Positions 22,793 through 34,690 of a stretch of 64,000 nt of DNA are shown here, piece after piece. The DNA comes from Elgaria multicarinata webbii (lineage: Eukaryota > Chordata > Lepidosauria > Squamata > Anguidae). Below the pieces are notes generated by a model. It worked only from the letters and a program-made list of their open reading frames with translations. It made no database searches and was not told where the DNA came from. Position 1 is the stretch's first letter. Each line of letters opens with the position of its first letter. The stretch is from the NCBI RefSeq assembly GCF_023053635.1, contig NC_086173.1, forward strand, positions 145,994,697 to 146,058,696. The letters are read 5' to 3'. The position numbers and the translations under genes are program-made.

Positions 22793-22914
22793 GATCTGAA
22801 GTTGAGACAATGGAATCCATCTCGCTAGGTTCTGTTCCCAACAGCCAATCACCTTCCTCTGTTCTATTCTTGAGAACTCACCTTTCATAAACCTGCCCTG
22901 CCCACTCCACTACT

Positions 22915-23385
22915 TATCTCCAAAAGGAGGCTAAGGGGAGACCTGATAGAGGTGTGCAAAATTATGCCAGGTGTGGAGAAAGTGGATAAGGAGACATCTT
23001 TCCCATAATACTAGAACCTGGGGTCATCCCACGAAGCTGATTGGTGGGAGATTTAGGACAGATAAAATGAAGTACTTCTTCACACAGTGCATAGTTAAAC
23101 TGTGGAATTCACTACCACAAGATGTGGTGATGGCCACCAATTTGGATAAATTCCTGGAGCAGAAGGCAACCAATGGCTTCTAGTCCTGATGGCTATGTGC
23201 TACCTCCAGTATCATAGGCAGTAGGCTATATACACAAGTTGCTGGGGAACATGGTTGGGAGGGTGCTACTGCACCATGTCCTGTTTGTGGGTCCCTGGTC
23301 AACAGATGGTTGGCTGCTGTGTGAACAGAGTACTGGACTAGATGGACCCTTGGTCTGATCCAGCAGGGCACTTCTTATCCTCTCA
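22915..23385 (+). mobile_element. CR1-type LINE 3' fragment
   Basis: It opens GGAGGCTAAGGGGAGACC and keeps a broken frame (WNSLPQDVVMATNLDKFLEQK). It ends TGATCCAGCAGGGCACTTCTTAT. Confidence 0.7.
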
Positions 23386-24848
23386 GAAAGGTAATTTAGT
23401 AGGTAGCACTTTTCCCAACACTCATCTCCATACCAGGAAAGGCTGCTTCTTTTTTAACCTGCATATCAGGGGCAGAATTGCACCCATTGGCGCCATATCT
23501 GATTTCCATGTGTTGCTTTGGCTCTTCTACGCAGAGCCTTTCAAGTGCATGGTATACACATGTAGACTCCATGTAGAAGAGCCACATCCACATGTAATGC
23601 TTAGTGACAGGTCCAGGGGCACAATCCTGATGCCCATTACCCATATTGACTATCCCATTTTGGTTCATTAAATAAGCACAATGATGATAATAAAAATCTT
23701 ATTTTATATAGGAGCTTATCTCCCGATTAATCCAGGAATAGAACCATGAGGTGTAGAAGACATGTGCCTTGTTTCTGGGAGTAATTATGTCATCATAATG
23801 TTGGCTGTGATGCAGTCGTGTGGGTAGCCTTCTTATAAGACTATCATATGACTCAATAAGTGGTCAGTTGAGCTTCAGAAACCTCACATAAGTAGGTTTT
23901 AGGCTTAGTCCGGCTTGACTAGGCAGAGGTGGGCAGCTTGTGGGCCTCCTGATGTTTTGGGCTACAAATTCCCATCAGCCCAAGCTGGGATGGTGGGAGT
24001 TGTAGGGCAGAACATCTGGAGGGCCACAAGTTGCCCACCCCTGAGATAAGGGATATGAAAAGGGGAATCTTGTGTGAAAACATTCTTGGGCCAGGAAGGA
24101 ATTCCATTCGTGGCTGATGGGTTTTATTAAACTTTCAAGCAGGCAGGCAGGCAGGCAGGCAGATGCACTCTACCCCTATACTGCTAATATCACTGCCGTT
24201 AACCGCCTTGCTAACAACACCAATGACTGGAAAGGATTTTTAAAATCACTTTAAAGTTAAAGTGCTTCACTTTACATTTAGCTTAAGCGGTGTTTCACTA
24301 TTTTAAATTTGTTAAATATACATGTGTAGCTGGAAAAGAATTTTAGCACTACTTAAAAGATCGAATAAAAATGGGTGATAAGAATGACACCCACTGCAAA
24401 GGGTATAGTGACTGGGTGTTGAACACACGGTGGCCTGAAGAGTCACCACACCTGTGCCAAAACTATCCCCCTTTAAAAAAGATGAAAGAGTAGCATTTAA
24501 GCCACTGGTATGGACTGAACAGAGTGGGATGACCACATGGAAAATGCACGATAGCCTGTAGAGTTTGGAAATTCAACTGCAATTCCGTTCATAGCTTATC
24601 AATATTACTTACTAAAATGGGGTTTACTCAAATGTAAGCAAGCATGGGCTGTTTCATTGATTATGTATTGCTGAGAGGGGAAGTTTTCCATTTCAAATCT
24701 CATGTTCACAGTCTAAAAGAGCCTGTTGTAAACCTGGAAAGACTCTGGAAGAAGAAAGGGTGTGATGTTTTTGTTTAATGTAGAGATATCCTCAGTATTA
24801 GGCAGCGTCCTCTGTGTGTCTTGCTGTGAAATACACACACACACACAC
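23386..24848. other. Gene-free stretch with MITE and microsatellites
   Basis: 23925-24045 is a short hAT-type palindrome (GAGGTGGGCAGCTTGTGGGC against its complement). (GGCA)n lies at 24139-24162 and (AC)n at 24832-24849. No gene recognised. Confidence 0.45.
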
Positions 24849-24849
24849 A

Positions 24850-25130
24850 TTCTCATTCAATTTGATAGTAAAGAAATTGTTTTTGAAAATAAATTCAAAG
24901 GAGAAGAAATTTCAGACAAATTCTCATGAGTTTGGTCCAGGGTTCTTGTGCTTACCTTACTTATGAGATGGCTCAGGAGTGTGCATCATTTCCCCTGTCT
25001 TTCACTGTACAATCATCACTCTGACAGCCTCTGGCCTCCTTGGCTTCCTGCATTTCCCACCCAGGGGAAGACATCATGGGATTTAATTCCTCCCATAGGG
25101 CCTCCTCAGATCCGGAAGTGCAGGCAGCCT
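24850..25130 (+). repeat. Copy A of an unnamed about 270-bp duplicated unit
   Basis: Aligns along its length with 52436-52696. Shared anchors are AAAGGAGAAGAAATTTCAGA, CTTGTGCTTACCTTACTTATG and CCAGGGGAAGACATCATGG. Confidence 0.75.
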
Positions 25131-27680
25131 GGGAGACTGTAGAGCATTGGTGAGATGTGTAATAGAAAGAAAAATATACAGTACCCTCAGCCACCTCACA
25201 GTGATTAGTTAAGGTCAAAAACACCAACATTTTATTCAAAATAAATTATAAACTGCCCTGAGAATGAGGCAGAAAAATGGAAGCCCCTTTCATGGGGAAA
25301 GAAAACTTTCAGGAAATTCCTGAGATTTTTCTTTTCTTTCCTCCTAGAAGTAAAAGGATCCTTTTCAGATTTCCCCCATATTTTCTTCACCATTTTTTCC
25401 CTGTGGTGGCTGCCTTCCCTCTCCTCAATGCCCTGGAGTGATGGGTATAAGGGGCATTGTGGAAAATGCAAAATGGGGACCGGGCTGCCAGCATAGCTGA
25501 TGCTGTTGACACTTGCAGTGGCAGTGCAAAAGAACCAAAAACCCTTAAGAAAAGAAAGAAAAAAAGACACTGTTCTATAACCCTTGCCAAGGATGATGCT
25601 TACCTGTGAGAAATTGCTGTGGAATTTCTCTTCCTCCTGGAGAAATTCTTTGAAATTGTACACCCCCCCCCCCAATGTGTCTACCCACAAATAGGGTGGA
25701 GAATATCAAGAGACCACTTGCACACAGCTGTAGTAATTTTCAGTGCTTGTTGGTTGGTCATTTCAGACAGCTGATTTTGTCATAAAAACTTAAGGCAACA
25801 AATTGATTTATTATTTTCTGCCTCTGGCGCCAAAGTAACTTGGCTGGTGTTAGATAGTATGCACTTTTAACTTGATCAGGATAGGATGCCATTTACTGCT
25901 CCACCTCAAGCAGCAAAAGGTCTTGGGCCAGTCCTGCTTTTTCTTATTATACAAATATGAGATTTTTAAAAAATATGTTTGTGACTCCTAACACATTAAA
26001 CAATTCAGGATGGCTCCAGGGAATACCACTATACTTAATCATTAGTCTTTAGTAACTTTTGAGTAGCCCTCCACAATCTAATGCCCTCCAGGTGTATTGG
26101 ACTACAACTCCCATCATTCCCAGCCAGTATAGCCAAATGCCCATTCTGACTGGGGATTATGGAAATTGTAGGGCACTGGGTTGAGGAAGAGTGCTTTAGA
26201 AACACTGACAATTAAATCCTTTCACTGCAGAAACCCTGACCTAGTCAGAAACAGTGACACCCCCATTTAGGACCATATAGCAAGAAGTCAGGAATAGATT
26301 GATTTCTGCTATCTTTGATTTCTGCTCAAGGAAAAGGGAAAGCAACCTACTTTTCAGTGGAGATTCTGCTATGTATCTTAAGTAAGTCAAAGAAGAATTT
26401 TTAAGGGGAACAATATAATAGTTTCCCCCTCAAAATGGACTTCTAAATGTTGAGGCAGTGGTTTTCATCTTCTTGACAGGTCCTTTTCGGACTGTCATGC
26501 AAATACCACCTTGATGAAGACTGGTAGCTATAAAACTCAGTACTTCACCTTTTAATCTTATCTGGTGCTACTGCCACCATCAAGCATAATTACCTATTAC
26601 CCTTATTTCCTATAGGACCTGGTTATGGGCCTAGGATGAAACAGTCAAAAGGTTCATGTAAATAAAATATAGTTGATTTTATTGTTTAAAATATGTTAAT
26701 TTTCATGGATCACTCATAATCAAAGGTGTTACAGTTCCCTTAAAATGTTGGTTATGGGTTAGCTCTGGTTCCATTCGCTATTCCTTAAGCCAATTTCCCC
26801 AAAGTTCAGGCTGTACTGGGGGCATATGTTGCAGTCTTCCCTCTGGTAGGGTTTTCTGCACTCTGGTAACTTCAAGACTTTGTCAAGATTCACCTGCAGT
26901 CTTCAGTTTGGTCCAGCACCACCATTGCCTCAGGTCCACTGCAACCTATCTTTTCTGTTTCAGTTCTTTCCTGAAGGCTGCCCCAGGAATCTCTCACTCC
27001 TTATCTGCAGACCTTCTTTAGCTCTTGCTTTAAGTGATTTCGGCCTAAAGGATGTTCTTCAATCTTCCTTCATCTCTCCTACCAGTTTTGGTTTCTCCCG
27101 GCTCAAGGGAAACTGCCTCCCGCCTCCCTCACCAGTGCTGAACCTGAATTCTAATACTTTACCAATAGATTTGTACGGGATGACCACAAGTTAACCAATC
27201 ATATCTGCCCACATTTTGATTCCACACTTCTGTATAGAATAACAGAAACCTCACAACTCGGAGCCATTCCCTTGGTTAACAACAAGCAGCAAAATGGCTG
27301 CATATCAGTTGGCAGAGTGGCATCACAACATCCTATCACTTCTGTGGCCTAAAAGACAGTTGACCCTTCTCACATACTGTTGCAAACCAAAACACATGAA
27401 CAGATGTAATTTATTACCTCAGGTAAACACAATTTCTTCATATAGCCCAAGGGTCAAACCAGATGGCATACTGTGGTTTCTGCTCCATCCCATTTATACA
27501 AGAGCCCTCCTGAGCCAGACCAAAGCACTGTTTAATTCAGCATCCTAATTCCCTCAGCAGCCATATTTGTCCACAGACACCTTTGTCCCTTTCTGTTTGA
27601 TGCCCAGTATCAGAGATGTTAATTACCACAGTCTACTTTTTTCTTTTTTCTTTTGCATTTCCCTCTAAAATGTTTCCCTC
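25131..27680. other. No gene recognised
   Basis: A short hAT-type MITE lies at 26070-26195 (CTACAACTCCCATCATTCCC arm). There is a C9 run at 25665-25673. No convincing exon. Confidence 0.4.
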
Positions 27681-27689
27681 TAAAATTAA

Positions 27690-28400
27690 AATATTTTTAA
27701 ATGTTGTAAACCGCCCAGAGAGCTTCGGCTGTGGGGCGGTATATAAATGTAATAAAATAAATAAATAAATAAATAAACTACCTACAATTCCCTTCCAGAG
27801 ATGACTCTGCTATGTGTGGGGAGGACATGGCAGCCCCTTCTCCCATAACTGGCTGCCCCCACCCTCCCTGCATCAAGAAGTTGCTATTTCCTCTAGGCTT
27901 TCTACAGTCCAGGGGTCCCCAACACAGCACCCAACGGCACCCACAAAGTTCTCCCCGCCCTGGATTATTTGATGGAAAACCTTGGAAAATGTTAGGGCAG
28001 TCTCCTTTCTCTGTGTTTCTAGCCTCTAGCCTTGCTCTTTATCTATTATTATTATTATTAATAATAATAATAATAATAATAATTTATATAGCACCATCAA
28101 TGTACATGGTGCTGTACAGAGTAAAACAGTAAATAGCAAGACCCTGCCGCATAGGCTTACATTCTAATAAAATCATAATAAAACAATAAGGAGGGGAAGA
28201 GAATGCACCAAACAGGCACAGGGTAGGGTAAAACTACCCCTTAGCCTTGCTGTTTCCTCCTCCCTCCCAGTCTCTAGCTTTGCTATTTCTCCCCACACAC
28301 CACTTCACCTCACTGTTTCTCCTCTCTCTCAATCTATAAGATTGAGATAGCCTAGCTACAGTTATCCATGCTCTGATAACCTCTCGTTTGGATTTTTGTT
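27690..28400. mobile_element. LINE 3' tails and an L2 fragment
   Basis: 27690-27778 is a plus-strand LINE tail (GTAAACCGCCCAGAGAGC ... (AAAT)n). 28045-28200 is (TTA)n/(TAA)n joined to TTTATATAGCACCATCAATG, another LINE-tail family. 28345-28400 resembles the L2 reverse-transcriptase thumb region. Confidence 0.5.
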
Positions 28401-28711
28401 CAGAATTTTACCCATTTTAAAAGATTGAAACACCATTCCCAAGGCTTTGTTACTAGCAGGAAGAGCTAGTATTTTTAGTATTTGGTATTTTTAGTATTTT
28501 GTCCCTCACCTTTAGAATGCTCCCCCCACCCACCCCGGGCTTCTCCAAAATTAAATTTGGCCCTCAGAAAGGAAGAGAGGGAGAACATTTGATCCAGCTG
28601 CCTCAACTAGTAAGACCTCTTGGCTCCATCTCTACCATTAACTGCCCTGTCCTCAATTCTGCCAGCCCCAGTGGATGTCTATGCCAACTAAACACACACG
28701 CACAACACACA

Positions 28712-28780
28712 CATGATGTAGTCCTCAGTTGCCATGCAACACACGTGCGGGGGTGTATGTCAACTGAGGACTACATCATG
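28712..28780. repeat. Perfect 20-bp inverted repeat (hairpin)
   Basis: CATGATGTAGTCCTCAGTTG at 28712-28731 is exactly complementary to 28761-28780 across a 29-nt loop. It is followed by a dispersed-repeat end (GATGAAGTGGACTCTAGTCC). Confidence 0.85.
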
Positions 28781-28859
28781 CAGCTGATGAAGTGGACTCT
28801 AGTCCATGAAAACCTCTGCTGTAATAAAAGTGTTCATCTTTAACATGCCACAGAAGGCT

Positions 28860-30750
28860 CTTTGAAGAACAGTCTGTAAAAGGTATTTAAAACTCTCCTG
28901 AGAAAACCATCCTCTCTCAAAGTACTTCATGTGGCCTCTGTAGATTAAGATCAACTCAAGTCACAAGCTAGACAAGAAGAAGAAGTGGAGGAGGTGGGGG
29001 TGGGGGTGGACCGTTTCCTCTGTTCCTCCGTTGTGAGAATTGTCCATTTATTCCAGCTCTCTGCTTCCTTTAACCACGTATGGATTCATAATAGGACCTC
29101 TCCTCTTATGCCATGGCTGCTAGATTTTCTCAGGAGCTTTTGGTGAAGGACTTTGTCAAGGTTTTTTTTTATCCTTCTTTAGCATGACATTCTTCTCTAC
29201 ATGCTTGTTAATTTTGCCTTTAATAAAGTTTCCCGTGTGTATTTGAAATGACAAATCTCATCACGTAACAATTAAATAAAATTAGGTGGTTTTGTGCTAC
29301 GATGTACTAGAAATTTGAATGGTCATCAAATTGAGTGCTTTTTTGGTTTGACTAGCACCACGGAATCAGCCAGATTTGTAATTGGCAATAATAAAAGAAA
29401 TAAAATAAAATATGAAAAATCTATAGAAAAGGGGAAGGTTAGTTCATAAGAAGTGGATCTTCAGCTGTTGGCTTAAGATTTTTAAGATGCCCCATCTGAT
29501 GGACTGAGGACCAGTATAACCAGTTTAACCACAGACACACATTTCTGTCCCCCAGGGCAGGTGCAATCTCTCCCCCCACCATGTCTCCCAGCCCCCTCCC
29601 TGCCACATCTCCTCCATCACCCACCTACCCCTCCTCCATTGCCGCCACCTCTAATGCTGCTCTCTGAATAGATGGGTCAGCCGTAAAATGCTCTCTCTTC
29701 AGAGAGCCCGCTTGCCCACTGGATTACCCTGAGAGTATCTTGGGCCGAGCCAGAGGGTGGGTGGATGCTCCAGAGAGCCCTGCTGGTTGCTCCCCTCCTG
29801 TGGCATTTTCCCCAGTGGGAGAGCCCCATCATCTCTGCTGTCTCACTGTGGCCAATAATGCAGAGGGAGAGCGGCCGGTGAGGCTCTCTGGAGTACCCAC
29901 CCAGAGGCACTCCCCCACCCAGGCACTCAGCTGCCTAGCCAGCAGCACCCTTGGGTGGGGGACGTCCTGGTGAGTTAGTGCGCAGTTTGCCACTCCTCCT
30001 GCTCCCACCACCTGAGGCGGAGGATTCACCCCACCTCATGGAAGGGGCTGTCCCCAAAGGATTCACATTTCAAATAATTGAAGGCCTTGGGAAATAAAGG
30101 AGTCCAAACACGAGACTTTGAAGGGCTTTAAAACTGTATTTTACAGAGATATGAAGCACGACTAATCAAGAAGCCTACCGTTTCTAATTTCATGCACATT
30201 TTCATCACTCCTAATGTTCCCTCTGCCCTTTCCCTCAGGCTGAGTTTAAGTAAAAACTCTATAATTTATAGGAATGTAATTCTGTATTAGAGAACACATT
30301 TTTGGATGCATGAGGCCTCTAAAAATTTTAAGCTACTGAAGAGCCTTGCTGTCTTTTGCATGATCACCCCAGGCTGGAAACAGATAATATTTTAAAGAGC
30401 TGATGGTGGTATAACAGAGACTTTTGTTGCCTATCGTTTACACACTCAACCTTCTTGTCCCACTGGTTAAACCAGCCACAATTCCCATTTTTGCACCAAA
30501 TTCAGTTCTCTGGCAAAGCACAGCCTTGTCTTCAATCTTAGCATGACTTGTGCAAGGAAAGAAGCACAAAATGGAATGCAAAGGAGTCCTCTAGGTCTGT
30601 AATTTGAAAGGTGGGAGGTTGGGGCGGGCAGAGGGGGGGACGGGATGGTCCTCCAAGTATCAAAGGGACGGTCAAACTCTTAACTGTGCAGTTGCATGGA
30701 GTTCGAGGGAAACTCCCGCCCCCGCCTGAGCCCGTAGCTTCAAGCATGAC
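28860..30750. other. No gene recognised
   Basis: 29440-30050 is GC-rich with no supported exon. The rest is plain spacer. Confidence 0.4.
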
Positions 30751-31229
30751 TCAAGGATTTAAACTGAGTGAAACAGTTGACCCCACATAGAAGAAGGGAA
30801 AAACTCTCTCCCCATTGAAAGAGGTTCTGACTTTAATGACTTTGTTTTCAAGATAAAAAATCATACTATCCTGGTCATAATCCAGGAAGACCCCCATCTT
30901 TCCAGGCCTGCGTGAGTCAGTTTCCATCTGCCTTAACCACCACAGACCCCGTTGCCAGATCCCTTGCTCGGGAACAAGGAGGATATTACCCTTCCTTCTC
31001 ACAGACTCCCTGGCCACCCCTGCTGCCCATTCCCTCTGGACTCCATACACCACCTCCCAGTAATGTTTCCCTGAAGTGAATCCTGGAGAACCCAGCAAAC
31101 AGGGAGTACTGTTGAACCTCTCTGGGTTGTCAGGCACATGTTCGGGTCTAGGTATGGATTCCACTTTCTTCTTGTTTTGAGACACAGCAAGATCTGGATG
31201 TGCTGTTTTGGGGTCAAATGTCACGTCAG
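30751..31229 (-). CDS. B30.2 (PRY-SPRY) exon, vespryn/ohanin-like
   Basis: Final coding exon of a minus-strand B30.2 gene; acceptor CCCTGCAG, stop at 30753-30751, about 159 residues. The PRY part begins ADVTFDPKTAHPDLAVS. SPRY motifs are VPDNPERFNSTPCLLGS, SGKHYWEV, GIWQRGLWWLRQMETDS and GVFLDYDQDSMIFY. These match the snake-venom vespryn family (ohanin, thaicobrin) more closely than ordinary butyrophilins, notably SPGFxSGKHY, QREWA and GLWWLxxxETDS. Vespryns are thought to derive from B30.2 genes of the BTN type. Whether this locus makes a membrane BTN-like protein, a secreted protein or nothing cannot be told here. It pairs with the exon at 31389-31484. Confidence 0.85.
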
Positions 31230-31388
31230 CTGCAGGGGACAAAGAAGAAGAGCAGATCATTAGAAGTAGAATCAAATCCTTGGGCAGGGGAGTGTGACAA
31301 TGTCATTGAGAGAGGTGCAAAATTGTATCATTGTACATTATCAAGGCCCCTTCTCCAATACCCCAACCTCATCTAACCCATCCTTTAC

Positions 31389-31484
31389 TTGTGTAGGCTT
31401 TATGTGGTGACGAAGCCAGGACCTTTCCACCAATCTCCCGTTCATCAAGGAAGCATAAAAACAGCCACAGGATGAAACAGAGTC
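31389..31484 (-). CDS. Hydrophobic exon upstream of the vespryn-like B30.2 exon
   Basis: 96 nt (32 codons, phase 1 to phase 1) between a CTTTAG acceptor and a GTAAAGG donor. It encodes a hydrophobic run GLCFILWLFLCFL followed by DEREIGGKVLASSPH. The arrangement, and the GGKxLAS(S/P)P motif, resemble the signal-peptide end of ohanin precursors. Its phase and size also match the transmembrane exon of the butyrophilin gene at 44390-44497. Further 5' exons are not identified with confidence. Confidence 0.65.
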
Positions 31485-31866
31485 CTAAAGAGGGATAGAG
31501 AGAAGTCAGTAATGGATTTTGCAAGCACTTTACACTCTTTTTTGGGTTTGCCCTCACACCAAGCCTGCGAGAGAGGTCACTATATTTCCCAATACTACAG
31601 ATGGTGAACTGAGGCATAGCAACTCACCCACTGCTGGCTCCGGAGAGTAGTGAGCTCAGATGTTTGCTGTGCCCTCAAGACCAGCAAAGGGACTCCAACA
31701 GGAGTTGCTCCTCATTTGGCATGGATCACCCAAGATGTTCAGAGTATGTGCAAGAGGATTCTCAGTCTGTACACCCCAACTCTTTCAGATTAAGGGGGGG
31801 GAATGATTATGTTTTGACTCAACTCTCCTGAAGCCATTTGACCTTGGACTCACCCAAGGACACAGC

Positions 31867-32010
31867 AGGCTTATTATTTATTTATTTATTACATTTCTAT
31901 ACCGCCCAATAGCTGGAGCTCTCTGGGTGGTTCACAAAAATTAAAACCATTCAAAGTATAAAACAACAGTATAAAACCATAATATAAAATACAACATAAA
32001 AGCTTAAACA
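31867..32010 (-). mobile_element. LINE 3' tail (L2/CR1 type)
   Basis: (TTTA)n followed by TACCGCCCAATAGCTGGAGC and AAAACCAT-rich sequence: a 3' tail in minus orientation. The rest of 31485-32724 holds no exon I can support. Confidence 0.6.
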
Positions 32011-32724
32011 TGTGTGACTCTGAATTGGATTGTGACCCACATCTTCAAACCCAGATCCAGATCTTTAACCTCTCTCTGAACCATACCAGCATTACCTCAT
32101 GAAGCCCAGTCCAACTGGTTGCGAGGGTAGGTGGGGGAATGAATGAATCACAGTGTTTTCATTCATTACCTTTGAACTTCTGTAGGACATTGCTCGTCTG
32201 CAGGAAATGTAGGGAACTAGGATGCGAGGCTGTAGAAGGAGGCATGGCAACTGGAAACTCCTCCTTCTGAGATGGTGACAGAGAAGTAAAAAGAGAGAGA
32301 ACTTCTTTTTTAGTCCAGTAGTTAATCCTGCCCTTGACCCCATACGCAAACTGCTCAATACATGCTGCATTTAGCTTCACAAGCAGTTGCTGGGCAATTG
32401 GCACTTCGGAAAACACACGTCAGTGTAACATCTTACCTTGTTTTCCAGAAATGTATCCCTTGCTAGAGCACCAGGGGAGAGCTCCAAGAGGCTGGAGCTT
32501 CTCTGGGGCGAATGATTTCAGCCCACTTCACTGAAAGCTTTTATACAATCCTGACAAGGATGCGGGTTTAGATTCCCTGCTTTGATCGATTGCAAATGAA
32601 ACAGCCTGACCTGCTCTACAGCATTCTCCAAGTGGCTTGCGAGATGTGTGGGGTGGTGCAGGGGGTGGGGGTGGTTGCTCTTTCATTTCAGTTCTCTGTC
32701 CTGGGTGATGCTCTCCTACAACCA

Positions 32725-33271
32725 GGGGGGGATCTACACAGCCTCGTGAAGGCGCTTGCATGTGCCTGCAGTGCGCCTCGAAAATCATTGTGTAGATCCT
32801 GCCAGAAGAGGAGGAGGAGGAGGAGGCCGCGGCGGTGGCCCCGCATCGCCCCTCGCAGGGACGGGGCGAAAAGTTTCCGGGCTCGGCGGCTTCACAGGGG
32901 AATCCGGCCGTGTCCGTGCCGCCACCGCCCACCTCCCCGCCGGCCTCCTGCTGCTGGCGAAAGAGCCACCCGGGTCAGAGAGCTCGGCGGAAGAAGGCGG
33001 GGCGGCGGGCAGCAGCTTCTTTCGCCGAGCTCTTCGACCCGGGTGGCTCTTTCGCCAGCAGCAGGAGGCCGGCGGCAGCAGCAAGGACGCAGCCGGATTC
33101 CCCAGCGAAGCCGCCGAACCCGGAAACTTTTCGCCCCGTCCCTGCGAGGGCCGCTGCGGGGCCGCTGCTGCTGCCTCCTCCTCCACCTCTTCTGGCAGGA
33201 TCTACACAATGATTTTTGGGGCGCACTGCAGGCGCACACAAGCGCCTTCACGAGGCTGTGTAGATCCCCCC
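32725..33271. mobile_element. Large GC-rich foldback element
   Basis: About 547 bp forming two arms of about 270 bp. The outer arm GGGGGGATCTACACAGCCTC is mirrored at the right by GAGGCTGTGTAGATCCCCCC. Inner arms share (GAGGAGGAGG)n and GGACGGGGCGAAAAG. The long ORFs on both strands are by-products of this palindrome, not genes. Same family as 49722-50160. Confidence 0.85.
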
Positions 33272-33802
33272 TAGGTAACATTACCTTAGACATTACATCT
33301 TTCCAAGTATTACCAAGTACCAAGTATTAATCAATGGTATGGTTGTGCCATGTGTCCCCCACTTCTAGAAATTCAAGGAGCAGTGCTTGTTTGGATTTGG
33401 GGTTCTTCTAGAAGAGGGAGCATTGGAGACTTAAGGCACTGGATTTGCACATATACAGGGAGAGCAAAAGTGCTCCTGCGAAGCAGCAGATCTCCAGATA
33501 GAGAGATATCTGCAGTGCTGCATTCAAAGCTGCTTTCATGCACAGACCTCTATCCCCATCCATAAAGTTGTGAGGGTGGGAAGCCTGCCTCACCTCTCCC
33601 TCTGATGGCACTCCCACTCAAAACACTCAACAGAGATCACCAGCTAAATGGTGAACTGGTTTCAGTTAGCTGGTACTGCGAAGGACGTGGGGTTTTGCTG
33701 ATTTATGAAATGTACTGGATCTTTAAGTATACTGGCTTTTTAATTGTATTATTCTTTCTGCTGTGTATCTGTTCTGGTATGTGTTGTGTAGCCATGATGG
33801 TA

Positions 33803-34531
33803 TGTTAAGTGGAGGTGGGAGTTTGGGACTCTAGGCGCCAAGACTCCAAGAGACTGCAAGGTCAGATTGGGCCTTGCACCTGCAGGTTATCTCCCTAGTC
33901 GTTAGGATAATTGGGTTCAGTGTGAGAGAGAGGGTGAAGCCCTCTCCAAGAAGGGAGGGGCGTTAACAGCCAGGCTGAGTTAGAGGTTGGTTCATTGGGG
34001 TCATGGGGCCCTATAGCCACAAGGGGATAAAAAGGGTATCCTGCCTAGGAAGGTGTCTTCTCTTTGGGGTTTGGAGGAAGAACATCAAAAGCAGCCTAGG
34101 ATGGTTGCTTGGAGTAAGGTAGAGTCTTTGTTTATTTTTACAGGTCTGGTTTTCCTGAGACAAGGCTGGCCGCTTTTATGGCTAGGGGAGGGTTGTGTGT
34201 TTGCAGGTTTTAGATGGAGCACTGGCTGTTCATGCCTCCTCCTTTTGTAATCCTTCCTTTAATTCCCTTTTCCTATTCCCCCACTTTTTATTACTCTTTC
34301 TTTCATACATGCTGCTACCTCCGGCCGAAGCCTTACGTGATAGCTTTAGCTGATTTGTATTAAACTTGCTTTGGCCCCTACGCTGTGTGTGTGTGTGTGT
34401 CTTATTCCAGGAATCTCTGGCTCCCCCCGATTGGGGAAAGGGCTAGGGCGAGGGGTGGCTGGGGACATCAGGACGGTTGGTCCCAGGCCTACCTTGCAGG
34501 GAGGTTGGATTGACTCTGGCCTTCGTCTACA
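33803..34531 (+). mobile_element. Solo LTR of an endogenous retrovirus
   Basis: 729 bp beginning TGTTAAGTGG and ending CGTCTACA, flanked by the perfect 4-bp duplication GGTA (33799-33802 and 34532-34535). A TATA-like GGATAAAAAGG (about 34024) and ATTAAA (about 34360) suit LTR promoter and poly(A) sites. A 4-bp duplication is usual for gammaretrovirus-like ERVs. No internal part remains; moderately old. Confidence 0.75.
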
Positions 34532-34540
34532 GGTAACAGT

Positions 34541-34690
34541 ATGGGAGGGGCTGTGGCTCAGTGGTAGAGCAGATACTTTGCATGAAGAAGGTCCCTAGTT
34601 CAATCCCCAGCAACGGCTGGAAAAATTCCTCCCTGGAAAATTCCTGTAGAGTCGTTTCCAGTCACGCATTATCAATATTGAGCTAGATCA
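34541..34690 (+). mobile_element. tRNA-headed squamate SINE
   Basis: GGGGCTGTGGCTCAGTGGTA (A box) and AGTTCAATCC (B box) form a clear tRNA-like head, followed by a degraded body. Confidence 0.8.

Noticed and set aside
25232-25690. Minus-strand 152-codon ORF containing KEFLQEEEKFHSNFSQ, faintly like a TRIM coiled coil
   Set aside because: The similarity is too short, the rest is low complexity, and no RING or B30.2 exon is nearby.
32159-32416. Possible 5' exon of the vespryn-like gene (ends LQKFKG at a GTAATG donor, phase 1)
   Set aside because: The phase fits, but no domain or homologue is recognised and no clear acceptor was found.
32590-33330. Long overlapping ORFs on both strands (up to 246 codons)
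   Set aside because: They are by-products of the GC-rich foldback palindrome; the proteins are low-complexity and mirror each other.
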